Source of the DNA: Chitinophaga pinensis
Lineage (GTDB): Bacteria; Bacteroidota; Bacteroidia; UKL13-3
NCBI GenBank assembly: GCA_945898275.1
Contig: CAMDHZ010000010.1
Coordinates: 41,235-105,234 of the forward strand
Direction: 5' to 3'
Length of the DNA stretch: 64,000 nucleotides
How positions within the stretch are numbered: position 1 is the first letter of the stretch; every line of letters begins with the position of its first letter. Positions 43,440 through 50,975 of this stretch are shown here, in pieces. The translations under genes were made by a program, and so were the position numbers. Below the pieces are notes generated by a model. It ran no database searches and had not been told where the DNA came from. It was given only the letters and a program-made list of their open reading frames with translations.

Positions 43440-43469
43440 TTGAAACTCCCATTCAACTTAATATTTTTG
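43440..43469 (+). promoter_or_regulatory. Promoter of clpP
   Basis: TTG (43440-43442), 19 bases, then TATTTTTG (43462-43469) fits the Bacteroidota consensus, and the box ends 19 bases before the clpP ATG. Confidence 0.7.
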
Positions 43470-43488
43470 AACCTAAACAAACACAAAC

Positions 43489-44178
43489 ATGAATTACGGA
43501 AAAGAATTTAGAAAGTATGCCATTAAACATGAAGGCATCAGTAGCATAAAAGTAGATGCCTATATTGAAAGTTCAATGGAAGGTATGACACGCACTGTTA
43601 TTGAAGAACGCCCAATGAATTTTAGAGAGATTGATGTATTTTCGAGGTTGATGGCAGATAGAATCATTTTTCTTGGTATGCCAATAGATGATTATGTTGC
43701 TAATATTATTCAAGCACAACTTTTGTTCTTAGATTCAATGGATGCTCGCAGAGACATTCAAATGTATATCAACTCGCCAGGTGGTTCTGTTTATGCGGGT
43801 TTAGGCATTTATGATACAATGCAATGGGTTAATCCAAGTGTTGCTACTATATGTACTGGTTTAGCTGCATCCATGGGTGCCGTGCTATTATGCGCAGGAG
43901 CTGCAGGCAAAAGAAGTGCATTACCCCATGCGAGAGTCATGATTCATCAACCACTTGGTGGAGCTCAAGGGCAAGCTTCAGATATTGAAATTACTGCTAG
44001 AGAAATTCAAAAGTTAAAGAAGGAATTATATGATATTATTTCAAATCATTCTGGTCAGCCTTTTGATAAAGTTCAAGCAGATAGCGACCGTGATTATTGG
44101 ATGATTGCGAGTGAAGCAAAAGAATATGGAATGATAGACGATGTTTTAACAAAACATAAGCAGGAAGAGAAGAAATAA
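43489..44178 (+). CDS. clpP: ATP-dependent Clp protease proteolytic subunit
   Basis: The 229-residue product is the serine peptidase that forms the 14-mer degradation chamber with ClpX or ClpC. The catalytic Ser128 lies in [14 protein letters not shown] and His153 in [12 protein letters not shown]; the Asp is expected near residue 200 in the [15 protein letters not shown] region. The [16 protein letters not shown] substrate strand is conserved. The N-terminus is a little longer than in E. coli, as in other Bacteroidota. clpX follows after 33 bases. Confidence 0.97.
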   Translation: MNYGKEFRKYAIKHEGISSIKVDAYIESSMEGMTRTVIEERPMNFREIDVFSRLMADRIIFLGMPIDDYVANIIQAQLLFLDSMDARRDIQMYINSPGGSVYAGLGIYDTMQWVNPSVATICTGLAASMGAVLLCAGAAGKRSALPHARVMIHQPLGGAQGQASDIEITAREIQKLKKELYDIISNHSGQPFDKVQADSDRDYWMIASEAKEYGMIDDVLTKHKQEEKK

Positions 44179-44211
44179 TTTTGCTTTTTTGAGTTATCTT
44201 TGAAAGTTATT

Positions 44212-45447
44212 ATGGCAAAGAAAAAGGAAGATCAATGCTCTTTCTGCGGACGTAACCGCAGTGAAGTCAATTATTTAATTTCAGGTTTAGACGCATTAAT
44301 TTGTGAAAATTGCATTGGCCAAGCCTTTAGAATTATCAATGAGGATAAGGAAGGTGCGCAAAAGCAACCTGTTGTAGCTGCTTTAAAAAACCTTAAACCG
44401 GCAGAAATTAAGGCGCACTTAGATGAATACGTGATTGGGCAAGAAGATGCAAAAAAAGTTTTAAGTGTGGCTGTTTACAACCATTTTAAGCGGATTTCGG
44501 CAGTTAAAACGAATACAGATATAGAGTTAGAAAAGTCTAATATATTGATGGTTGGAGAAACAGGAACAGGTAAAACCTTGCTTGCCAAAACGCTTGCAAA
44601 AATCTTACAAGTTCCTTTTTGCATAGCAGATGCAACAGTTCTTACAGAGGCCGGATATGTTGGAGAAGATGTTGAAAGTCTTTTATCTAGATTGCTTCAG
44701 GCTGCCAATTATGATGTTGCAGCCGCAGAAAGAGGAATTGTATACATTGATGAAATTGATAAAATAAGTCGCAAAAGTGATAATCCTTCTATCACCAGAG
44801 ATGTAAGTGGTGAAGGAGTTCAACAAGCTTTATTGAAAATTTTAGAAGGTACCATTGCTAACGTCCCACCCCAAGGTGGACGAAAGCACCCTGAACAAAA
44901 GATGATTCAAATAAATACCGAGAATATCTTATTTATTTGCGGTGGAGCCTTTGATGGCATTGATAAAATGATTGCTCGAAGATTGCAAACACAAGCAATT
45001 GGGTTCAAATCTTTAGACCCTTTAAAATCTCAAGATAAAGAAAATTTCTTGCAATATATTTCGGCTGCAGACTTAAGAACTTTTGGACTAATTCCTGAAA
45101 TTATTGGAAGATTGCCTGTAATCTGTCATTTGGATCCTCTCAATAAAGAAATATTAAAAAGGATTCTGGTTGAACCAAAGAACGCGCTCATCAAACAATA
45201 TATTCATTTATTTAAAATTGAAGATATTCAATTGACTTTTGAAGATACGGTAATTGATTTAATTGTTGAAACAGCATTTGAGCTTAAATTAGGAGCAAGA
45301 GGCCTTCGTAGTATTTGTGAAGCCCTAATGATTGATTATATGTATGACTCTCCTTCAAATGTTGACCAAAAGGATATTGTAATTACGCTAAAAGAGGCTC
45401 AGCAGAAAATGGAATTGGTTAAACTTAAGAATTTTCAGGCTGCTTAA
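44212..45447 (+). CDS. clpX: ATP-dependent Clp protease ATP-binding subunit ClpX
   Basis: From the ATG at 44212 the product has 411 residues. It opens with the C4 zinc finger ([10 protein letters not shown] and ICENC) that recruits substrates and adaptors. The AAA+ core has Walker [17 protein letters not shown], Walker [16 protein letters not shown] and the [13 protein letters not shown] region near the IGF-type loop that docks on ClpP. The frame is open to a TTG at 44200, but [11 protein letters not shown] is the normal start. TATCTTTG (44195-44202) lies 9 bases upstream as a possible -7 box. Confidence 0.97.
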   Translation: MAKKKEDQCSFCGRNRSEVNYLISGLDALICENCIGQAFRIINEDKEGAQKQPVVAALKNLKPAEIKAHLDEYVIGQEDAKKVLSVAVYNHFKRISAVKTNTDIELEKSNILMVGETGTGKTLLAKTLAKILQVPFCIADATVLTEAGYVGEDVESLLSRLLQAANYDVAAAERGIVYIDEIDKISRKSDNPSITRDVSGEGVQQALLKILEGTIANVPPQGGRKHPEQKMIQINTENILFICGGAFDGIDKMIARRLQTQAIGFKSLDPLKSQDKENFLQYISAADLRTFGLIPEIIGRLPVICHLDPLNKEILKRILVEPKNALIKQYIHLFKIEDIQLTFEDTVIDLIVETAFELKLGARGLRSICEALMIDYMYDSPSNVDQKDIVITLKEAQQKMELVKLKNFQAA

Positions 45448-45499
45448 AACTTATTCAACTTAAAAAATGTTTTACTGACAATTAATTAAATAAATTGTC

Positions 45500-45739
45500 A
45501 TGAAATCTATTTATCACTTTGCTGCACTTTTATTAGTTACTTTTTTATCTTCTTGCGCCACTATTCTTCAAGATGAAGTGGCTGTGAAACGAACTCTTGG
45601 AAAGCTAAATGATCATGTTTATCCTTCAGGAGTTAGGTTTTTTAATCCCTTTTTATCCAAAATGATCAGGGTGCCTTTAGAAGTTTATCCACCTCTCCAA
45701 ATACTAAAACTATTATCACTGATGGAAAAACTCCCTTGA
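45500..45739 (+). pseudogene. Truncated SPFH/prohibitin-like lipoprotein remnant
   Basis: The frame codes for 79 residues: a lipoprotein signal with lipobox LSSC (MKSIYHFAALLLVTFLSSCA) and then DEVAVKRTLGKLNDHVYPSG, VRFFNPFLSKMIRVPLE, the opening of an SPFH (prohibitin/stomatin) domain that normally runs for 250 or more residues. After VPLE the sequence diverges and ends. Another forward frame continues LSTSPNTKTIITDGKTPLIG for about 26 codons, which suggests a frameshift near 45680 and a large deletion. An 8-bp inverted repeat (TGACAATT/AATTGTCA, 45476-45500) precedes the start. It could also be a short functional lipoprotein. Confidence 0.6.
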
Positions 45740-45769
45740 TAGGGTTGCCTTCAGATGGCAAATAATTAA

Positions 45770-46792
45770 TTACTTAACAAATAATTGCATAAGGGAGGCC
45801 CTTAAAAGGTCTCCCATATTTTTTGCTTTCAAAAATCGGGGCGATTTATAATAATTGGCAAGCTCTGTTTTTAACTGGTGAACATTACTCTCTGGTGCAA
45901 TTTGTTCTTTTTGCATAGCTGCTAATAAATTATGAATTGGCCAACGAGCAGCGCGCATTCTGCTTAACATCATTGCTCTTTCTTCACTTTGATATTGTTC
46001 TATACTTTCTTTGCTCAAGTACTTTTTTACAAGGTCTACAAAACTTTGATTCTGTTTGTAAAACTGCGGCAGATAGATGTTTTTTCGGCCTTCAAAGCAT
46101 TGTTGGTCGAAATCAATAGGCCTGATTCTGTAATTTGTTTCATCAAAATCCGGTGTTATTTGTACCACAAAGTTGGATGAATGCATATCTCCTAAAAGTC
46201 TAATTAGACATCTTTCATTAAATTTTACGAATTCTTTGGCAACCCGAGTAGCATTAAAATTATCTATATTAAGGTAGTTTTTAATGAACTCATCACCAGG
46301 AATGCCCGCAATATGTTCTTCAATTAAGGTATCCCCACTCACCAAATAGCTTATTCGATTTGGAGATAGCAAATGTTCTAATTCAAGCCCATAAATTCTG
46401 GATGCATCGGCATTTTTAACATAAAAGTAATCAAAATTATCATTCATTTTATTGATTACTCGAATTCTAAAAGGCATTGTGTTTCCATAAAGACAGCTAT
46501 CAATTCTATCAACACGCAGGTGCTCAACAACACGTAAGTCACCGCCAACTTTTAACAAAGCATAAATTTGAAGTAGCTGTAAATGAATTTGTTGTTGCTC
46601 TTCTGGTCCAAATATGCAGGTTTCCCAAAGGGTGTCCTTTCCTTTCTTATCATATAAGGCAACACTGTCTCTATAGTTTTTTAAATCTGGATAATGAATA
46701 GGAATATCCGTGCTTCTGCCATGTCCTTTAAGATAAATTCGAAGGTGATTTCCTATTTTGTAGGTTAGTTTTTTTTTGCTGATATGTGGCAT
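45770..46792 (-). CDS. Uncharacterised protein with a kinase-fold-like catalytic motif
   Basis: The 340-residue product has no signal peptide or membrane segment. Near residue 207 it has LLGDMHSSNFVVQ, and about 22 residues later RPIDFDQQC. Together these resemble the catalytic loop (GDxHxxN) and metal-binding IDFD of the aminoglycoside-phosphotransferase/HipA branch of the protein-kinase-like fold. A Lys-containing N-terminal lobe could lie in FRIRVINKMNDNFDYFYVKN. I know similar proteins only as hypothetical Bacteroidota families. Function and substrate are unknown. It lies alone, convergent with the SPFH remnant and divergent from an MFS gene. Confidence 0.65.
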   Translation of the reverse strand: MPHISKKKLTYKIGNHLRIYLKGHGRSTDIPIHYPDLKNYRDSVALYDKKGKDTLWETCIFGPEEQQQIHLQLLQIYALLKVGGDLRVVEHLRVDRIDSCLYGNTMPFRIRVINKMNDNFDYFYVKNADASRIYGLELEHLLSPNRISYLVSGDTLIEEHIAGIPGDEFIKNYLNIDNFNATRVAKEFVKFNERCLIRLLGDMHSSNFVVQITPDFDETNYRIRPIDFDQQCFEGRKNIYLPQFYKQNQSFVDLVKKYLSKESIEQYQSEERAMMLSRMRAARWPIHNLLAAMQKEQIAPESNVHQLKTELANYYKSPRFLKAKNMGDLLRASLMQLFVK

Positions 46793-46853
46793 GTTTGGAC
46801 GAATATAAAATAGGTTGTTTGAAATTTACACTTAAATACTAATTTGCGTTTTA

Positions 46854-48260
46854 ATGGAGCACAAATTAAACGATCCAAAAATAACACGAGCTTGGTCGAT
46901 GTATGACTGGGCTAATTCGGTATTTTCTTTAACCATTACCACTGCAATCTTTCCTCCATTTTTTGAAAGTGTGAGTAAATCGGCATCAATTGCTTCCGGA
47001 AATGCACTCAATGGCATATACTATATTGACGTATTAGGATTTAAAGTGGTTAATTCTGCTTTGTATTCCTATGCAATTTCTTTTGGATTTTTATTGATTG
47101 CGCTAATTAATCCTTTTCTTTCTGGCATTGCAGATGCGCAACAATCCAAAAAGAAATTTATGAAATTCTTTTGCTATTTGGGCTCATTGAGTTGTATGCT
47201 GTTGTATTTTTTTACACCAGACAATCTTTGGTTTGGGCTCCTTTGTTTTATTTTGGGCTTGTTTGGTTTTGGCGGAAGTATTGTGTTTTACAACGCTTTC
47301 TTGCCAGAAATTGCTACCGAAGACCAATATGATTCTTTGAGTGCCAAAGGTTTTTCTTATGGGTACATTGGCAGTGTGTTATTGTTATTAATAGATTTAG
47401 GCGTTATTTTAAATGCTGACAAGTTTTTTCCTGTGGCAGAGAAGGCCTCTGAATTAATGAAATCAAACCCATTACTTAATTTAGATGCTGCCTTAATTGA
47501 AGCAAAATCGTATTACAGCGGTGTTGCAAGCAAACTAGCTTTCGTAAGTGTTGGCGTTTGGTGGGCTGGGTTTGCCCAAATAACATTTAAAAGATTACCA
47601 GAGACCACTTTAAAACATGTGGGCGGTAAAGGAGCCTTAACCAAAGGAATCGAAGAGCTAAAGAAAGTATTCCGCGAGATTCAGCTCCCGCAAAACAAAA
47701 CAATTAAAATGTACTTGTTAGGTTTCTTTTTTAGCGCAATGGGTGTACAAACTGTTATGTATGTTGCTTCACTTTTTGGCAAACAAGAACTAAACATGGA
47801 GTTAGGGAAGCTTATTGCAACTGTTTTGATTATTCAAGTTATTGCTGTGCTCGGAGCTTGGAGTTTTTCTAAATTATCTGCTAAAATTGGTAATATTTAC
47901 ACCTTGTTAATTATGATTGTGGTTTGGATTGGCATTACTCTTTCTGCCTATTTTGTTAATACGGATAATCAATTTTATGCACTAGCTGCAGCTGTTGGTA
48001 TTGTAATGGGTGGCATACAAAGTATGTCTAGAAGTACCTTTGCAAAACTAATTCCAGATGGCACCAAAGAAACAGCGTCCTATTTTAGCTTTTATGATGT
48101 TTGTGAAAAAATGGCTACTGTTTTAGGAACCTTTGCTTTTGGGTTAATTAATAACTTTACCGGGAATATGCGGTCTTCTGTTTTGGCTTTGTTGGTGTTC
48201 TTTATTATTGCTGGAATAATTTTGATCCAAATTCCAAACTTTAAAGAAAAGCACCCTTAA
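46854..48260 (+). CDS. MFS transporter of the UMF1 (Atg22-like) family
   Basis: The 468-residue product has about 12 membrane helices and begins KITRAWSMYDWANSVFSLTI, the signature of UMF1/Atg22-like MFS proteins. Another family motif is GGIQSMSRSTFAKLIPDGTK near residue 385, next to a FFSFYDV-like phrase. Yeast Atg22 exports amino acids from vacuoles; bacterial members are uncharacterised. The stop overlaps the next start by one base (TAATG), so it is translated with the LutA-like gene, and lactate or a related acid would be a reasonable guess for its substrate, but this is inference. Confidence 0.9.
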   Translation: MEHKLNDPKITRAWSMYDWANSVFSLTITTAIFPPFFESVSKSASIASGNALNGIYYIDVLGFKVVNSALYSYAISFGFLLIALINPFLSGIADAQQSKKKFMKFFCYLGSLSCMLLYFFTPDNLWFGLLCFILGLFGFGGSIVFYNAFLPEIATEDQYDSLSAKGFSYGYIGSVLLLLIDLGVILNADKFFPVAEKASELMKSNPLLNLDAALIEAKSYYSGVASKLAFVSVGVWWAGFAQITFKRLPETTLKHVGGKGALTKGIEELKKVFREIQLPQNKTIKMYLLGFFFSAMGVQTVMYVASLFGKQELNMELGKLIATVLIIQVIAVLGAWSFSKLSAKIGNIYTLLIMIVVWIGITLSAYFVNTDNQFYALAAAVGIVMGGIQSMSRSTFAKLIPDGTKETASYFSFYDVCEKMATVLGTFAFGLINNFTGNMRSSVLALLVFFIIAGIILIQIPNFKEKHP

Positions 48261-48979
48261 TGAAAATAGAACTTTTCATACCCTGCTTTGTAGACCAAAT
48301 TTCTCCTGAAACTGGCTTTAACATTGTTAAGGTTTTAGAAAAAGCTGGTTGCAAAGTTCATTACAATGTTGAACAAACGTGTTGCGGACAACCTGCTTTT
48401 CATGCCGGTAGGTGGGAAGATGCAAGAGAAGTTGCAGAAAAATTACTCAACGAAGTTTCTCCAAATAATACCTTGGTTTGTGGGGCAGCTTCCTGCACAG
48501 CCATGATTAGAAATTCTTATGACCTCCTGTTTCAGAATTCATCCTTTCATAATAAATATAGGCAACTCCAAAAGAAGAGTTTTGAGTTAAGTGAGTTTCT
48601 TATTGATGTTTTAAAGGTTGAATCTTTTGGGGCTTCCTTGCCTATTAAAGCTGTTTATATGGATTCTTGTCAGGCTTTAACGCATTGTAATATATCGGTT
48701 CAACCTAGAACCCTGCTTAAAAATGTGGAAGGACTAACCTTATTAGAATTAAATGATAACGGCCAATGCTGCGGTTTTGGTGGCGTATTTTCGGTTAACT
48801 TTACCCAATTGAGCATCAATATGGGGGAACAAAAATTAAATAATATAATTGAACTAGGTGCAGAGGTTATCATTAGCAATGATTATGCTTGTTTGATGCA
48901 CTTAGATGGTATAATTAAAAAGAAAGAATTGCCCATCAGGATTATGCATTTAGCTGATGTTTTGGCAAGTGGATGGTAA
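48260..48979 (+). CDS. LutA/YkgE-type Fe-S oxidoreductase
   Basis: The 239-residue product has the two cysteine-rich CCG domains of the family: EQTCCGQPAFHAGRW near residue 42 and NGQCCGFGGVFSVNF near 172, each following an upstream Cys. LutA forms part of the LutABC L-lactate dehydrogenase complex in Bacillus and relatives. LutB and LutC are absent from this window, so either they lie elsewhere or this protein has another partner. It is coupled to the MFS gene and lies 3 bases before the Ldh-family gene. Confidence 0.9.
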   Translation: MKIELFIPCFVDQISPETGFNIVKVLEKAGCKVHYNVEQTCCGQPAFHAGRWEDAREVAEKLLNEVSPNNTLVCGAASCTAMIRNSYDLLFQNSSFHNKYRQLQKKSFELSEFLIDVLKVESFGASLPIKAVYMDSCQALTHCNISVQPRTLLKNVEGLTLLELNDNGQCCGFGGVFSVNFTQLSINMGEQKLNNIIELGAEVIISNDYACLMHLDGIIKKKELPIRIMHLADVLASGW

Positions 48980-48982
48980 AAT

Positions 48983-50035
48983 ATGATTGTAACAAAAGAA
49001 CAACTTCTAAAATTTTGTTTTGAAGTTTTTACGGCATGTGGTATGCCAAATGATGATGCAAACTTAGCCTCTGAGGTATTGGTGAGTGCTGATTTGCGAG
49101 GAATAGATTCGCATGGAGTTGCTCGATTGAGTGGCTACATTAGGTTGTGGGAGGCAAAACGTGCAAACCTTCAAGCAAACCCTAAAATAATTTATGAAAC
49201 GCCTTCTACAGCAACCATAGATGCCGATGCCGGACTAGGTTTGGTTGTTGCCCCATATGCCATGAAAGTGGCCATTGAGAAGGCAAGGCAAGTTGGAACA
49301 GGTTGGGTTGCCATAAAAAATTCTAATCATTTTGGCATAGCGGCTTACCATGCTATGATGGCTTTGGAAGAGGATATGATAGGGTTTAGTATGACAAATG
49401 CAAGCCCTTTGGTTGCACCAACAAATGCGATGGAACGCATGTTAGGAACCAACCCAATTTGTATTGCAGTTCCTGCCGGAAAAGAGCAACCCTTTGTGAT
49501 TGATATGGCTACTTCTAATGCTGCAAATGGAAAGCTTGAAATTGCTCAAAGGGAAAATAAATCTATTCCATTGGGTTGGGTTCAAACCGAAACCGGAAAA
49601 GAAAGCACTGATGCAAATGAACTTAAAAAGGGAGGGGCTTTAATGCCTTTAGGTGGTCATAAGGGATATGGTTTGGGCGCTGCTGTAGATATTTTAAGTG
49701 CTGTTTTATCTGGCGCAAATTATGGTCCTTGGGTTCCTCCATTTGTTTCGTTTTTAAACCCATTGCCTAATTTACCAGGCCAAGGAATTGGGCACTTTGT
49801 TGGTGCCATGAGAGTAGATGCCTTTAGACCAAAAGAAGATTTTAAAATCCATATGGACAATTGGATTCAAAGGTTCAAAGAAGCACAAAGAATAGACCCG
49901 GAAATTGAAGTATTAATCCCTGGTGAACCAGAATTTCGTATGCAACAAGAGCGTTCAATTAATGGTTTTGGTTTGAACCAAAATGTTGCAAATGATTTAT
50001 TGGATTTGGCGAAAAAGTTTAACTTAAACCTATAG
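48983..50035 (+). CDS. Malate/L-lactate dehydrogenase family (Ldh2-type) NAD(P)-dependent oxidoreductase
   Basis: The 350-residue product has the Ldh2/YlbC/malate-dehydrogenase-2 pattern: DLRGIDSHGVARLSGYIRLW with catalytic His near residue 45, then VAIKNSNHFGIAAYHAMMAL near 110, and LGGHKGYGLGAAVDILSAVL near 225. This family is unrelated to classical lactate dehydrogenase and oxidises 2-hydroxy acids such as malate, lactate or sulfolactate. With the LutA-like and MFS genes it makes a plausible 2-hydroxy-acid uptake and oxidation unit. Its 3' end overlaps the corA gene by 6 bases. Confidence 0.9.
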   Translation: MIVTKEQLLKFCFEVFTACGMPNDDANLASEVLVSADLRGIDSHGVARLSGYIRLWEAKRANLQANPKIIYETPSTATIDADAGLGLVVAPYAMKVAIEKARQVGTGWVAIKNSNHFGIAAYHAMMALEEDMIGFSMTNASPLVAPTNAMERMLGTNPICIAVPAGKEQPFVIDMATSNAANGKLEIAQRENKSIPLGWVQTETGKESTDANELKKGGALMPLGGHKGYGLGAAVDILSAVLSGANYGPWVPPFVSFLNPLPNLPGQGIGHFVGAMRVDAFRPKEDFKIHMDNWIQRFKEAQRIDPEIEVLIPGEPEFRMQQERSINGFGLNQNVANDLLDLAKKFNLNL

Positions 50036-50929
50036 CCATTGTTTGCGTTTGAACCATTGAAAAATAAGAATGGTTACAAGAAGCATAAATATTAATATGG
50101 CTGGGTAACCAAATTGGTAATGTAGCTCTGGCATAAACTCAAAATTCATTCCGTATACGCCAACAATAAATGTTAAGGGTAGAAAGAAAGCCGAAAATAC
50201 AGTTAGTATGCGCATCACCTCGTTTGTTTTTTGAGAGGAAATACTCAAATAAAGATGTAACAAAGATTGAACATCCTCGTGAAGCTGTTCTGTGAAAACT
50301 TCCATTCGTAAGTAATAGTCTCGCATGTCTTCAAAATAGGAATTCCTTTTGTACGAAACATGCATATTGTCTACCACCATTTTAGAAACATAATTAAGTC
50401 GCTTAAACACATGAATTTGTCGTTTAAGTAGGTATAAGTTTTTGAGTAAGTCTGGTGTTCGCTTTTTCAAAAATATCTTACTCTCAAAATTACTAATGGT
50501 TTCATCAATACTGTTTAAAGGTTCTTCAAAAGTTTCAAAAGCATTTTTTACAATTTTGCAGGTCAAGTCAAATGGGTGCTTCATTTTGGCGGTATTGCAA
50601 TACTTTTGAGCTACATTATCTAGTAGTTCAAATTTGCTTCTGTGTATGGTTAAGATAAATTCTGAATTGAAAAAGATGGCAACTTTTCTGGTCAATTTTT
50701 GAATGCTATCACTGTCTTGTTTGCAGTTTTGGTCATAAAAGCGGACTATGATGAAATAATATTTTTCAAAAGATTCAAATTTTGGTAAATGTTCAGATTC
50801 TAAACAATCAATAACCGCTGCTTCCGGCAGTTGGTAGGTTTCGGCAAGTGCTCGTAATTCCTCTTCGGTAGGGTCATAAACATCAATCCAGTCAAATATA
50901 TACCCAAGTGGTTTTAAATTGGTTTGCAT
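50030..50929 (-). CDS. CorA-family magnesium/cobalt transporter
   Basis: The 299-residue product has a large cytoplasmic domain rich in helices and two C-terminal membrane segments. The channel signature GMN occurs in VGVYGMNFEFMPELHY near residue 258, as required for ion selectivity. The basic tail QWFKRKQWL ends the protein. CorA pentamers conduct Mg2+. The gene is convergent with the Ldh gene and divergent from the polysaccharide-deacetylase gene, whose promoter partly overlaps its start. Confidence 0.95.
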   Translation of the reverse strand: MQTNLKPLGYIFDWIDVYDPTEEELRALAETYQLPEAAVIDCLESEHLPKFESFEKYYFIIVRFYDQNCKQDSDSIQKLTRKVAIFFNSEFILTIHRSKFELLDNVAQKYCNTAKMKHPFDLTCKIVKNAFETFEEPLNSIDETISNFESKIFLKKRTPDLLKNLYLLKRQIHVFKRLNYVSKMVVDNMHVSYKRNSYFEDMRDYYLRMEVFTEQLHEDVQSLLHLYLSISSQKTNEVMRILTVFSAFFLPLTFIVGVYGMNFEFMPELHYQFGYPAILIFMLLVTILIFQWFKRKQWL

Positions 50930-50949
50930 AGCTAAAAATGGTACTTTTG
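50919..50949 (+). promoter_or_regulatory. Promoter of the deacetylase-like T9SS cargo
   Basis: TTG (50919-50921), 20 bases, then TACTTTTG (50942-50949), 26 bases before the ATG at 50976. The TTG lies inside the first codons of corA, on the opposite strand. Confidence 0.62.
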
Positions 50950-50975
50950 TTTATTAAGAATTCAAAGAAAGCAAA

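Noticed and set aside
46832..47017. A short reverse ORF over the start of the MFS gene
   Set aside because: It is antisense to conserved N-terminal UMF1 sequence and has no supporting start signal.
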